From Benzoatithermus sp963720725 (lineage in GTDB: Bacteria > Pseudomonadota > Alphaproteobacteria > Geminicoccales > Geminicoccaceae), in NCBI GenBank assembly GCA_963720725.1, contig CAVRGN010000003.1, positions 1,426,001-1,490,000 of the forward strand: DNA of 64,000 nt. Reading direction: 5' to 3'. This document shows positions 8,762 to 18,129 of the stretch, one piece after another. The position numbers and the translations under genes are program-made. The notes under the pieces were generated by a model. The model worked only from the letters and a program-made list of their open reading frames with translations. It did not search any database and was not told where the DNA came from. The number at the start of each line of letters is the position of its first letter. Position 1 is the first letter of the stretch.

Positions 8762-9010
8762 TCAGGGCAGGCGACCGAGCTCGGCGCCGTCCGGCGATGG
8801 CGTGGCGGGCTGCCCGCGCGCCGAGCGTGCAGGAGACAGTTCCTCCTCCATGAGCCGGTAGTCATCCAAGGAGGGCTGGCGCCGCGCGGAGATCTCCAAA
8901 AGCTTTGCGCGCGCGGCGGCGGTGCCTGGCACGATGTAGTCGAAGCAATAGACGGTCGAGGCGATCGTGCAGGTGCAGAGGGTCACAACGCGTAGCGTAA
9001 CCAGCATCAT
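8762..9010 (-). CDS. Small hypothetical protein with hydrophobic N-terminus
   Basis: Not recognised. 82 aa; the first 20 residues (MMLVTLRVVTLCTCTIASTV) could be a signal or anchor, followed by a charged region with LLEISARRQPSLDDYRLMEEEL. Support for coding is a GGAG 5 nt before the ATG and G or C at most third codon positions, as in the surrounding genes. It is convergent with the DUF6455 gene. Confidence 0.55.
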   Translation of the reverse strand: MMLVTLRVVTLCTCTIASTVYCFDYIVPGTAAARAKLLEISARRQPSLDDYRLMEEELSPARSARGQPATPSPDGAELGRLP

Positions 9011-9146
9011 CGACTCCGCTCAAGTGATGAGCGAAGCCTGACCACCGAGGGTTAAGGCAAAGCCGACGTCAGGCAACATTGCGCCCGGTCTGTCGGGCGA
9101 TTGGACCGTCTGGCGCCTTCGGGTATGATGGACGGAGCTGTCCGCT

Positions 9147-10469
9147 CTACTCCGCCGGCTCCAGCGCCCGCTCAGCCGGCCTTGCCGCCGGATTGTTCGG
9201 GTGCTCGAGCCAGGTCCGGTGCCCGCCGACCTGCCGGCCCGTCCGCGGGTCCACGCCCTCGGTCAGAGGCCGCAGCGTGATGCAGCCCTCCACCGGGCAC
9301 ACCACGGCGCACAGATTGCACCCGACACATTCAGCCTCGATCACCTCGTAGTGCCGCTTGCCGTCCCGAAGGTGGGTGATCGCCTGATGGCTGGTGTCCT
9401 CGCAGGCGATGTGGCAGCGGCCGCAGCGGATGCACTTGTCCTGGTCGATGTGCGCCTTGACCACGTAGTTCAGGTTCAGGTGCTGCCAGTCGGTGACGCG
9501 CGGCACGGCGCGGCCGACGATCTGGTCGACGGATGTGTAGCCCTTGGCGTCCATCCACTCGGACAGGCCGGTGATCATCTCCTCGACGATCTTGAAGCCG
9601 TAGACCATGGCTGCCGTGCAGACCTGGACCGTGCCCGCACCCAGCGCCATGAACTCGGCCGCGTCGCGCCAGGTCTCGATCCCGCCGATCGCCGAGATCG
9701 GCATGCCATGCGTGGCCGGGCTGCGCGCGATCTCGGCCACCATATTGAGCGCGATCGGCTTGACCGCGACGCCACAATAGCCGCCATGGGTGGCGTAGCC
9801 ATCGGTGGCCGGCGCCGGGGTCATGGCGTCCAGGTCGACGCCCATGATCGAGTTGATGGTGTTGATCAGCGAGACCGCGTCGGCACCGCCCTTGCGCGCG
9901 GCCTCCGCGGGGGCGCGGATGTCGGTGATGTTGGGGGTGAGCTTGACCACCACCGGCATGCGGGTGTTGGCCTTGCACCAGCGGGCGACCATCTCGACAT
10001 AGTCCGGCACTTGGCCCACGGCAGAGCCCATGCCGCGCTCGGACATGCCGTGCGGACAGCCGAAATTGAGTTCCACGCCGTCAGCCCCGGTCTCCTCGAC
10101 CCGCGCCAGGATCGCCTTCCAGCTCTCCTCGGTGCAGGGGACCATGAGCGAGACCAGCAGCGCCCGATCGGGCCAGTTTCGCTTGACCTCCTTGATCTCG
10201 CGCAGGTTCACGTCGAGCGGTCGATCGGTGATCAGCTCGATGTTGTTGAAGCCGATGACGCGCCGGTCCTGGGCATGGATGGCGCCGTAGCGCGGGCCGT
10301 TGACGTTGACGATGGGCGGATCCTCGCCCAGCGTCTTCCAGACCACCCCGCCCCAGCCGGCGCGGAACGCCCGCTCGACATTGTAGGCCTTGTCGGTGGG
10401 CGGGGCGCTGGCCAGCCAGAACGGGTTGGGCGCTCTGATGCCGCAGAACTCGACGCGCAGATCGGCCAT
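9147..10469 (-). CDS. preA: NAD-dependent dihydropyrimidine dehydrogenase subunit PreA
   Basis: Catalytic subunit that reduces uracil and thymine to dihydropyrimidines, 440 aa. The N-terminal FMN TIM-barrel resembles class 1B dihydroorotate dehydrogenases (NPFWLASAPPTDKAYNVERA, NFGCPHGMSERGMG with the catalytic cysteine). The C-terminus has two 4Fe-4S motifs, CIRCGRCHIACED near residue 344 and CVGCNLCAVVCP near 380. Start at MADLRVEFCG; the frame upstream to 10604 is non-coding. Its partner preT lies 2.1 kb away on the same strand, separated by an oppositely oriented hydrolase gene. Confidence 0.93.
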   Translation of the reverse strand: MADLRVEFCGIRAPNPFWLASAPPTDKAYNVERAFRAGWGGVVWKTLGEDPPIVNVNGPRYGAIHAQDRRVIGFNNIELITDRPLDVNLREIKEVKRNWPDRALLVSLMVPCTEESWKAILARVEETGADGVELNFGCPHGMSERGMGSAVGQVPDYVEMVARWCKANTRMPVVVKLTPNITDIRAPAEAARKGGADAVSLINTINSIMGVDLDAMTPAPATDGYATHGGYCGVAVKPIALNMVAEIARSPATHGMPISAIGGIETWRDAAEFMALGAGTVQVCTAAMVYGFKIVEEMITGLSEWMDAKGYTSVDQIVGRAVPRVTDWQHLNLNYVVKAHIDQDKCIRCGRCHIACEDTSHQAITHLRDGKRHYEVIEAECVGCNLCAVVCPVEGCITLRPLTEGVDPRTGRQVGGHRTWLEHPNNPAARPAERALEPAE

Positions 10470-10602
10470 GTCGCGTGCTCCTCCGGCAATCGGTCGGTGG
10501 CCACCCCTGTCGCAGGTTGCTCCGACCCCCGCGGCGCGGTCAAGCTTGTCGGCGCGATCGCGGCACGGCATGGATGCTGCGGCATAGGGATCGGGGGACG
10601 AC

Positions 10603-12582
10603 ATGGCGCGGCAGTTATGGGCGGCTCTCTGTGCCGCGGGAGCCTTGTTCCTGGCAGGCGCGCCTTCCGGTCACGCCACCCAGACCATCCGGGTGGGCTC
10701 GGCGGTACTGACGCATTGCGACGACGATTTCGACGGCTATTGCGGCAGCCTGCGGCGACCGCTCGACGCGACCGGCGCCATCCCCGGTGCGGTCGACATC
10801 GGCTTTCTGTGGTTCCCGCACACCGGCGCCGGCCCTGCCCTGGGCACGATTCTCACCGTCGAGGGTGGGCCGGGCTACGCCTCGACCGATTCGCGCGAGG
10901 GCTATGTCCGGCTGTTCACGCCCTTGCGCGACCGGCGCGACATCCTGATCGTCGATCTGCGCGGCACCGGCACCTCAGGCGCCATCGACTGCCCGCGGCT
11001 ACAGAACACCCCCGACTTCGCGCCCGCCAACCTCGCCGCCTGCGGTCGCCAGCTCGGCCGCCGCGCGCAGCTCTACGGCACCGCCGCGGCGGCCGATGAC
11101 GTGGCGGCCGTCCTCACCGCGCTGGGTCTGCGCCAGGTGGACCTCTACGGCGATTCCTACGGCACCTTCTTCGGCCAGGTGTTCGCCGTCCGTCACCCCG
11201 ACCGGCTGCGCACGCTGACGCTGGACAGCGCCTATCCCGTGACCCAGACCTCGCCCTGGTTCGAGACCGAATGGGAGACGGCGGTACGCGGCTTCGCGCT
11301 GGTCTGCAGCCGCTCGCCCAGCTGCCGCCAGCTCGGCGGCAGCAGCTCGGCGCGGATCGAGCGCCTGCTGGAGCGGCTGCGGCGCCAGCCGGTCTCCGGC
11401 CGCGCGCCCGACGGCGACGGCACCTTCCGCCGGGTGACCGCAGATCCCGGCCAGCTGCTGCTGATGATGCTGCGCGCGGGCAACGGGCCCACCACCTACC
11501 GCGACCTCGACGCTGCCGCGCGCGCCCTGTTCGAGCGCGACGACCGGCTCCCGCTGCTGCGGCTGGTGGCCGAGAGCATCAACAGCAACACGGTCGGCGG
11601 CGGCGACCCGGCGGCGTTCAGCGTCGGGCTCTACACCGCGGTGGTGTGCAGCGACTACCCGCTGCTGTTCGACCTGGGTGCCGGCCCATCCCGGCGGCGC
11701 GCGCAGCTGGCGGCCGGCATCGCCCGCGAGCGCCGCGTGGCTCCCGACGTGTTCGCACCCTTCACCCTCGACGAGTATCTGGCCTCGCCGTTCAACTTCG
11801 CCCGGGTCGACCTCTGCCTCGACTGGCCCAGGCCCAACGATGCGCATCCCCAGGGCCAGCCGGTGCCGCCCGGCGCCGTCTTCCCGCGCGTGCCCACGCT
11901 GGTCCTGTCGGGCGACATCGACACCGTCACCTCGCCTGAGGAGGGCCGGCGCACGGCGGCCCAGTTCCCGGACGCGACCCAGGTGCTGGTGCACAATGTC
12001 ACGCACATCACCGCGATCGGCGACAATGGCTACTTCGTGGCGCCGCAGGGTGCCGACATCGGCGCCTGCGCCTCGCGCATCATCTGGCGCTTCGTGGAAA
12101 CGGGCGCCGTCGGCGACACCGCCTGTGCTGCACGTGTCCGTCCGATCCGCACCGTGCCGGCGTTCGCCACCCGTGCCGCCCAGGTCGCACCGGTGACGCC
12201 CCTGCCCGGCAATCGCGCCGGGCCGGCCGCGCGCCGGATCGCCGCGGCGGCGGCGGAGACCGCGGGCGACGTGATCGCGCGCTATTTCGCCAACTATTCC
12301 GGGGCCGGCGCCGGGCTGCGCGGCGGCAGGTTCAGCTTCTTCCAGTTCGCGGACGGCTATCGCTTCACCTTCGAGCGTGTCCGCTGGACCGAGGATCTCG
12401 CCGTGTCGGGCCGCCTGCGCTGGAACCAGACCACGGGCGCGATCTCGGCCTGGCTGCAGCTCGCCGGCGCCGGCTCCGGCAGCCTGCACCTGACCTGGAA
12501 CGACCGGGAGACGGATGCCGTGCTCAGGGTGACCGGCACCGTCGACGGAGAGCGCATCCGGGCCGAGCGGTTGGCCCCCTAG
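10603..12582 (+). CDS. Secreted TAP-like alpha/beta hydrolase
   Basis: Exported hydrolase related to tripeptidyl aminopeptidases (Streptomyces TAP type), 659 aa. It has a signal peptide at residues 1-25 (LWAALCAAGALFLAGAPSGHA), an oxyanion region ILTVEGGPGYAST, a nucleophile elbow GDSYGTFFGQ near 185, acid LSGDIDTVTSP near 437 and histidine VTHITAIGD near 467. About 120 residues beyond the TAP C-terminal domain form an extra segment I do not recognise. The gene is divergent from preA (133 bp apart) and its stop abuts the convergent preT stop. Substrate unknown. Confidence 0.82.
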   Translation: MARQLWAALCAAGALFLAGAPSGHATQTIRVGSAVLTHCDDDFDGYCGSLRRPLDATGAIPGAVDIGFLWFPHTGAGPALGTILTVEGGPGYASTDSREGYVRLFTPLRDRRDILIVDLRGTGTSGAIDCPRLQNTPDFAPANLAACGRQLGRRAQLYGTAAAADDVAAVLTALGLRQVDLYGDSYGTFFGQVFAVRHPDRLRTLTLDSAYPVTQTSPWFETEWETAVRGFALVCSRSPSCRQLGGSSSARIERLLERLRRQPVSGRAPDGDGTFRRVTADPGQLLLMMLRAGNGPTTYRDLDAAARALFERDDRLPLLRLVAESINSNTVGGGDPAAFSVGLYTAVVCSDYPLLFDLGAGPSRRRAQLAAGIARERRVAPDVFAPFTLDEYLASPFNFARVDLCLDWPRPNDAHPQGQPVPPGAVFPRVPTLVLSGDIDTVTSPEEGRRTAAQFPDATQVLVHNVTHITAIGDNGYFVAPQGADIGACASRIIWRFVETGAVGDTACAARVRPIRTVPAFATRAAQVAPVTPLPGNRAGPAARRIAAAAAETAGDVIARYFANYSGAGAGLRGGRFSFFQFADGYRFTFERVRWTEDLAVSGRLRWNQTTGAISAWLQLAGAGSGSLHLTWNDRETDAVLRVTGTVDGERIRAERLAP

Positions 12583-13914
12583 TCAGGCCGCCTTCCCGGC
12601 GGCTGCCGCGCGGAGGCTGCGGTCGATCGAGAGGGCGGCCTGCTTGCCGTCCTCCACGGCGGCCACGGTCAGATCCTTGCCGCCGTGAACGCAGTCGCCT
12701 CCTGCCCAGACACCGGCGAGGGAGGTCCGCCGCTCCCCGTCGACCTTGAGGCGCCCGCTTTCGATCTCGACCACCTCTCCGCCGAGATCGCCGGGCAGGA
12801 AGGCCTGGCCGATAGCCTTGAGCAGCTGGTCGCACGGCAGGGTGAGGGTGCCCTCGGTGCCGTCGGTGTAGGCGAACTCGACGGCGACGAGCGCGCCTTC
12901 CTCCGCGAGCACGCGCGTCGGCCGCAGCCAGTGGCGGATCAGCACGCCGTCGGTCTGGGCGAGCTCCTGCGCCACCCGCGAGGCCGGCATCTGCTCCTGG
13001 CCGCGGCGGTAGACGATCGTCGCCTCCTCCGCACCCAGCCGGATCGCCTGGCTGGCGGCGTCGATCGCGGTCATGCCGCCGCCGATCACCACCACGCGCC
13101 TGCCGACCGGCACTTGCGCCGGATCGGACTGGCGGAGCAGAGCGATCCAGTCGACCGCGTCCTCGACGCCGGCGATCCCGTCCTCGACGCCAAGGGCGTT
13201 CACGGCCCCGAGCCCGAGTCCCAGGAACACGGCGTCATGGTCGCGGCGAAGGTCGGCGAAGGTGACGTCGCGGCCGATCCCTACCCCTGCGCGCAACTCG
13301 ATCCCGCCCACGGCCAGGATGTAGTCGACCTCGGCCTGGGCGAACCCGTCCACGGTTTTGTAGGCGGCGATGCCATATTCGTTGAGGCCGCCCGGCCTCG
13401 CCGCCGCCTCGAACAGGGTCACGGCATGTCCCAAGGTGGCGAGCCGGTGCGCGCAGGCGAGCCCGGCCGGGCCGGCGCCGACCACCGCCACCTTGTGACC
13501 CGTGGCGGGACCCTGCCGATAGAGCTGCCGGCCCGCAGCGAACAGTACATCCGTGGCGTAGCGCTGCAGCCGGCCGATCTCGACCGGCTTGCCCTCGGCG
13601 ATCTCCCGGACGCAGACTTCCTCGCACAGGGTCTCGGTCGGGCACACCCGGGCGCACATGCCGCCCATGATGTTGGCGTCGAGGATGGTCCTGGCCGAGC
13701 CCAAGGGATTGCCGGTGGCGATCTGGCGGATGAACAGCGGGATGTCGATCGAGGTCGGGCAGGCCTGGATGCAGGGCGCATCGAAGCAGAACAGGCAGCG
13801 CTCGGCGGCCACGCGCGCCTCGCGGGGGCTCAGTCGCGGATGGAGGTCGGCGAAGTTGCGCTGGTACGCCTCCGGCGGCAGCCGGCCTTGGGCGATGTCG
13901 GGGGCTTGGCTCAA
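12583..13914 (-). CDS. preT: NAD-dependent dihydropyrimidine dehydrogenase subunit PreT
   Basis: Flavoprotein subunit passing electrons from NADH to PreA, built like the small subunit of glutamate synthase; 443 aa. N-terminal iron-sulphur cysteines are in CLFCFDAPCIQACP (about 40-53) and CARVCPTETLCEEVC (about 85-100). An FAD-binding VAVVGAGPAGLACAHRLA lies near 145 and an NAD-binding VVVIGGGMTAIDAA near 270. I chose TTG at 13914 (MSQAPDIAQ) because GAGGAGG stands 6 nt upstream; the longer frame to 13977 lacks this. It is probably transcribed toward the hydrolase stop. Confidence 0.9.
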   Translation of the reverse strand: MSQAPDIAQGRLPPEAYQRNFADLHPRLSPREARVAAERCLFCFDAPCIQACPTSIDIPLFIRQIATGNPLGSARTILDANIMGGMCARVCPTETLCEEVCVREIAEGKPVEIGRLQRYATDVLFAAGRQLYRQGPATGHKVAVVGAGPAGLACAHRLATLGHAVTLFEAAARPGGLNEYGIAAYKTVDGFAQAEVDYILAVGGIELRAGVGIGRDVTFADLRRDHDAVFLGLGLGAVNALGVEDGIAGVEDAVDWIALLRQSDPAQVPVGRRVVVIGGGMTAIDAASQAIRLGAEEATIVYRRGQEQMPASRVAQELAQTDGVLIRHWLRPTRVLAEEGALVAVEFAYTDGTEGTLTLPCDQLLKAIGQAFLPGDLGGEVVEIESGRLKVDGERRTSLAGVWAGGDCVHGGKDLTVAAVEDGKQAALSIDRSLRAAAAGKAA

Positions 13915-14062
13915 TCCGGGCCTCCTCAAAGCGCGACGGCTGGGCGGCAGTCGATCAAAGTGGTGGAGGCGGGTCAAGCCGCTTCCTGAGGGCCGCTTGC
14001 CGCTGGCATGCCCCCCAAGGGGCTGTTAGGCGTGGCCGACAGGGGCGGGGGAAGGATCGAGG

Positions 14063-15184
14063 GTGGCGACCGAGCCAGACGTCGAGTTCGCGGCGGCGAC
14101 CAAGCGATTCGGCGAAGTCACCGCGGTGGACTCCATGAGCCTGCGGGTCGAGCCCGGCTCCTTCTTCACCTTTCTCGGCCCGTCGGGCTGCGGCAAGACC
14201 ACCTCGCTGCGGCTGATCGCGGGCTTCGAGCAGCCCAGTGCCGGCGACGTCCGCATCGGCGGGCGGTCGATGGTGGGTGTCCCGCCGTACCGCCGTCCCG
14301 TGAACATGGTGTTCCAGCACTATGCCCTGTTCCCGCACCTCGATGTCGCCGCCAACATCGGCTACGGGCTGCGCCAGCGGGCGCCCCGGCCCGACGGTGC
14401 CGAACTCCGGCGCCACGTCGACGCCACGCTCGAGCTGGTGCGTCTGCCGGGCTATGGGGCCAGGCGGGTATGGGAGCTTTCCGGCGGCCAGCAGCAGCGG
14501 GTGGCGCTGGCGCGGGCCCTGATCAATCGGCCGACCGTGCTCCTGCTCGACGAGCCGTTGGCCGCGCTGGATCGCAAGCTGCGGCGGGAGATGCAGATCG
14601 AACTCCAGAACCTGCAGCACGACGTGGGCATCACTTTCGTGCTGGTCACCCACGACCAGGAGGAAGCACTGTCGATGAGCGACACGATCTGCATCATGCG
14701 CCAGGGTCGGATCGTGCAGCAGGGCTCGCCTGCCGGCCTCTACGATGCGCCCGCAAGCGCATGGGTGGCGGACTTCGTCGGCAAGTCGAACTTCCTGCCC
14801 GGCACGGTCGCGGAACTCGAACGGGGAGGGGCGGTGGTCCGCACCGGCGCCGGGCCGATCCGCGGGCGGCTCGCGGCCGGCGGAACCCCGCTGCAGCCCG
14901 GCGACGCTGCCGTGGTGGCGGTGCGCCCGGAGCTGGTGCGGCTCATGGAGCCGCGGCCCGACGCCGCCGGCGGCCGGGTGTTGAACCGGATCTTCCTGGG
15001 CGAGCACACCGAGTATCTCGTGCGGACCGCGACGATGGGCGATCTGCTGGCGCTGGTTCCGCGCGCCGCCGAGGCGGAGGCGGGCTTCGCGCCCGGCGAG
15101 GACGTGGCATTGTCCTGGCCGGAGGGTGCCGCCCTTGCGCTGGCCGACGACCGGCAGGCAATATGGTGCAAACAAGGAGAATGA
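14063..15184 (+). CDS. potA: ABC transporter ATP-binding protein, polyamine (PotA) type
   Basis: ATPase of a spermidine/putrescine-type importer, 373 aa. Walker A GPSGCGKTTS near residue 38, Q-loop VFQHYALFPHLDV, signature LSGGQQQRVALARAL near 137, Walker B VLLLDEPLAALD and H-loop LVTHDQEEAL. The last 120 residues form the TOBE-type regulatory domain with AVVAVRPELVRL. GTG start. It opens a run of four transporter genes, but polyamine specificity is only a family guess because related systems carry other organic cations and acids. Confidence 0.85.
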   Translation: MATEPDVEFAAATKRFGEVTAVDSMSLRVEPGSFFTFLGPSGCGKTTSLRLIAGFEQPSAGDVRIGGRSMVGVPPYRRPVNMVFQHYALFPHLDVAANIGYGLRQRAPRPDGAELRRHVDATLELVRLPGYGARRVWELSGGQQQRVALARALINRPTVLLLDEPLAALDRKLRREMQIELQNLQHDVGITFVLVTHDQEEALSMSDTICIMRQGRIVQQGSPAGLYDAPASAWVADFVGKSNFLPGTVAELERGGAVVRTGAGPIRGRLAAGGTPLQPGDAAVVAVRPELVRLMEPRPDAAGGRVLNRIFLGEHTEYLVRTATMGDLLALVPRAAEAEAGFAPGEDVALSWPEGAALALADDRQAIWCKQGE

Positions 15185-15186
15185 GG

Positions 15187-16350
15187 ATGGCACGAGACGG
15201 CTCCGGCAAGCCCATCAGCGCGCCCGCGTTTCTCGATCAGCTGCAGCGCTACCGTCGCGGCTCGGTCAGCCGCCGGCACTTCATGGGCGTGACCGGCCTC
15301 GGCATGGCGGTGGCCGTCATGGGCTCGGCGATGCCGTGGCTGCGGACGCGGCCGGCCATGGCTGCCGGGGAGATTGGCGATCGCGTTGCCCTGGCCACTT
15401 GGCCCAACTACCACGACCCGGCCAATTTCGAGGCGTTCACGGCCGCCACCGGCGCCGACGTCCAGGTCAACGTCTTCGGCTCGAACGAAGAGATGCTGGC
15501 CAAGCTTCAGGCGGGCGGCACCGGTTGGGACGTGTTCGTGCCGACCAACTACACCATCAGCACCTACCAGAAGCTGGGCATCATCGAGCCGCTCGATTTG
15601 GCGCTGCTGCCCAACTTCGACGCCGCCGCGAACGAGACCCGGTTCATGGCCGAGGGCAGCGTCGACGGCACGGTCTATGCAGTGCCCAAGGACTGGGGAA
15701 CCACGGGCTACATCGTCAACAGCGCCAAGGTCGCGACGTCGATGGCGTCATGGAAGCAGTTCTGGGACATGACCCAGGACGAGCTGTCGGGCCGGGTCAT
15801 GGTTCATGATTACCAGCTGACCACGATCGGAAATGCGCTGAAGTATTTCGGCTACTCGTTCAACTCGATCGATCCGCAGGAACTGGCGCAGGCCGAGGAG
15901 CTGCTGCTGAAGGCCAAGCCGCACCTGTTCGCCATCTCCAGCGACTACCAGCCCGGCCTGCGTAACGGCGACGCTTGGGCCAGCGTCTGCTGGACCGGCG
16001 ACGCCACGCAACTGCAGCGCGACATGCCCGAGATGCAATACGTGATCGGGGCGGAGGGTGGAGAGATCTGGAGCGACTTCTATGCCGTGCCCAAGGATGC
16101 GCCGAACCGGAAGGGCGCGTACGCGCTGATCAACTTCCTGCTCGATCCAGCGGTCAACGCCAAGGAGGTGCTGGCGCACGGCTATCCGACCACCGACGAG
16201 CGCGTCGAGCAGCTGCTGCCGCCCGAGATCATGCACAATCCGATCCTCTACCCGGCGCCGCAGCTGCTCACCCCGCTCGAGTTCGGCGCCGCCGCCACGC
16301 TGACCGACCCGGTTCGTGCCGAGATCATGGCGCGCTTCAAGGCGGCGTGA
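15187..16350 (+). CDS. ABC transporter periplasmic binding protein, PotD type, Tat-exported
   Basis: Solute-binding protein of the importer, 387 aa. A long N-region with SRRHFMG and a hydrophobic stretch ending in MAA makes a twin-arginine signal peptide (residues 18-60). The mature part has PotD/PotF features: WPNYHDPANFEAF, TGWDVFVPTNYTI and PKDWGTTGYIVN. Two ATGs compete. The one at 15187 has AAGGAG at a good distance (7 nt), while that at 15181 is only 1 nt from it, so 15187 is preferred. The ligand cannot be read from sequence. Confidence 0.87.
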   Translation: MARDGSGKPISAPAFLDQLQRYRRGSVSRRHFMGVTGLGMAVAVMGSAMPWLRTRPAMAAGEIGDRVALATWPNYHDPANFEAFTAATGADVQVNVFGSNEEMLAKLQAGGTGWDVFVPTNYTISTYQKLGIIEPLDLALLPNFDAAANETRFMAEGSVDGTVYAVPKDWGTTGYIVNSAKVATSMASWKQFWDMTQDELSGRVMVHDYQLTTIGNALKYFGYSFNSIDPQELAQAEELLLKAKPHLFAISSDYQPGLRNGDAWASVCWTGDATQLQRDMPEMQYVIGAEGGEIWSDFYAVPKDAPNRKGAYALINFLLDPAVNAKEVLAHGYPTTDERVEQLLPPEIMHNPILYPAPQLLTPLEFGAAATLTDPVRAEIMARFKAA

Positions 16351-16352
16351 CG

Positions 16353-17207
16353 ATGAGCGCGGAGCGCAGGCTGACTGCGCTCCTGCTGCTCCCGGCGACC
16401 TTGTGGTTCCTGGTGCTGCTGGTCCTGCCGCTGGCGGTGATCGTCGTCTACAGCCTGGGTGAGCGGGCGCCTGAGGGCGGCTATGCGCCGGCGCTGACTT
16501 TGGCGCAGTATGCCAGCCTTCCGGCCCGCTGGACGGCCTTCCAGAACACGCTGACCCTCGCACCCCTGGCCACGCTGGTGACGCTGCTCGCCGCCTATCC
16601 GGTCGCTTACTGGCTGGCGCTGCACTGCCCGCGGCGTTGGCAACTCTTTCTCCTGGTCCTGGTCATCGTGCCGTTCTGGACCAGCCTGCTCATCCGCACC
16701 TATGCCTGGATCTTCATCCTGGGCGGACGCGGCCTGCCGGCCTTGCTGGCTTGGCTCGGCCTCGGCGAGCCGCGCCTCATCAACACCCCTTTCGCGGTGC
16801 TGCTCGGCATCGTCTACGGCTATCTGCCGCTGATGGTGTTCCCGATCTATGTCAGCCTCGAGAAGCTCGACCGGCGATTGCTGGAGGCGTCCGCGGACCT
16901 TTACGCGACGCCGGCGCGGACCTTCGCCCAGGTGACTTTGCCCCTGTCGCTGCCGGGCGTGGCGACGGGCTCCATGCTCGTGTTCATCCTGCTGATGGGC
17001 GAGTTCCTGATCCCGGCGCTCCTGGGTGGCGGCAAGGTGTTCTTCATCGGCAACGCGCTGGTCGACCTGTTCCTGCAGTCGCGCAACTGGCCCTTCGGAG
17101 CGGCGGTTTCGGTGGCGCTGGTCTGCCTCATGCTGGTCACCGTGACCCTCTACATGCGCCTGATCCTCGGCCGCGAGCGGGGCGGGCGCGACATGGCCGT
17201 GATCTGA
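16353..17207 (+). CDS. ABC transporter permease, PotB type
   Basis: Inner-membrane permease, 284 aa, with about six helices. The cytoplasmic EAA loop that meets the ATPase is LEASADLYATPARTFAQVTLP near residue 178. The ATG is 2 nt after the binding-protein stop, and the stop is 3 nt before the second permease, so translation is tightly linked. The family pattern RTYAWIFILG (PotB: RTYAW) supports the polyamine/iron-type permease subfamily. Confidence 0.88.
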   Translation: MSAERRLTALLLLPATLWFLVLLVLPLAVIVVYSLGERAPEGGYAPALTLAQYASLPARWTAFQNTLTLAPLATLVTLLAAYPVAYWLALHCPRRWQLFLLVLVIVPFWTSLLIRTYAWIFILGGRGLPALLAWLGLGEPRLINTPFAVLLGIVYGYLPLMVFPIYVSLEKLDRRLLEASADLYATPARTFAQVTLPLSLPGVATGSMLVFILLMGEFLIPALLGGGKVFFIGNALVDLFLQSRNWPFGAAVSVALVCLMLVTVTLYMRLILGRERGGRDMAVI

Positions 17208-17210
17208 GCG

Positions 17211-18038
17211 ATGCGTTCCTATGTCGTCGCGATCTACCTTTTCCTTTATGCCCCCATCGGCCTCATCGTCCTGTTCAGCTTCAATTCCGGGCGGTACGCC
17301 GCCGACCTCCAGGGCTTCTCCACGGTGTGGTACGGCCGGGCGCTCACCAATCCCTTCGTCCTGGAGGCGTTGTCGACCAGCCTGATCGTCGGCTCGACCT
17401 CGGCCATCTTGGCTACGCTGTTCGGTACCATGGCGGCCTTGGGCCTGCAGCGCGTGCGGGGCTGGGTGCGCACGATGTTCGACGCTCTGGTCTACGTGGC
17501 GCTGATGATTCCGGGGATCGTCATCGGCATTGCGACGCTGGTGGCGCTGGTGACGGTGTTCGACCTGCTCAACCCGGCATTGGCCGCCCTTTGGCCGGCT
17601 GTCCTGGGTGAGCCCCCGCGCCTCCGCCTGGGCTTGGTGTCGCTGATCGCGGCGCACACCCTGTTCACGATGGCCCTTTCCGTGCTGATCGTGCGCGCAC
17701 GGCTGGCCGGCATGGATCGCTCGCTGGTCGAAGCTTCCCTGGACCTCTACGCCACGCCCTGGGCGACGTTCCGGCAGATCACGCTGCCCCAGTTGATGCC
17801 GGCCATCGTGGCCAGCTTGCTGCTGGCCTTCACCTTCAGCTTCGACGACTTCGTCATCGCCTTTTTCGTCGCCGGCTCCAACACCACCCTGCCGATCTAC
17901 GTCTTCTCGTCGATCCGGCGCGGCGTGACGCCGGAGATCAACGCGATCGGCACGCTGGTGCTCGCCGCGTCGCTGGCCCTGATGGTCGCTGCGCAGTTGC
18001 TGCTGCGCGGGCGGACCCGCGCCAGCCAGGCGCCGTGA
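17211..18038 (+). CDS. ABC transporter permease, PotC type
   Basis: Second permease of the importer, 275 aa, about six helices, with the EAA loop VEASLDLYATPWATFRQITLP near residue 174 and the PotC-like FSFDDFVIAFFVAG. It completes an ATPase-binding protein-permease-permease set and is followed after 91 nt by a dehydrogenase gene that may belong to the same transcript. Confidence 0.88.
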   Translation: MRSYVVAIYLFLYAPIGLIVLFSFNSGRYAADLQGFSTVWYGRALTNPFVLEALSTSLIVGSTSAILATLFGTMAALGLQRVRGWVRTMFDALVYVALMIPGIVIGIATLVALVTVFDLLNPALAALWPAVLGEPPRLRLGLVSLIAAHTLFTMALSVLIVRARLAGMDRSLVEASLDLYATPWATFRQITLPQLMPAIVASLLLAFTFSFDDFVIAFFVAGSNTTLPIYVFSSIRRGVTPEINAIGTLVLAASLALMVAAQLLLRGRTRASQAP

Positions 18039-18129
18039 CCCGCCGACCGTCCGGCTGCATGTCTCAGGAGGCTCGACCGGCCGCCGGCAACTCGGCATGG
18101 TGCGGCCCGAAACAGGGAGGAGCGAAACC

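Noticed and set aside
9082..9099. CGCCCG/CGGGCG hairpin near the preA end
   Set aside because: Short 6-bp stem, no T-run, and such repeats arise often by chance at this GC content.
9201..11099. Long rightward open frame across preA and the hydrolase start
   Set aside because: It is antisense to a well-supported gene, rich in histidine, arginine and aspartate from reversed codons, and matches no family.
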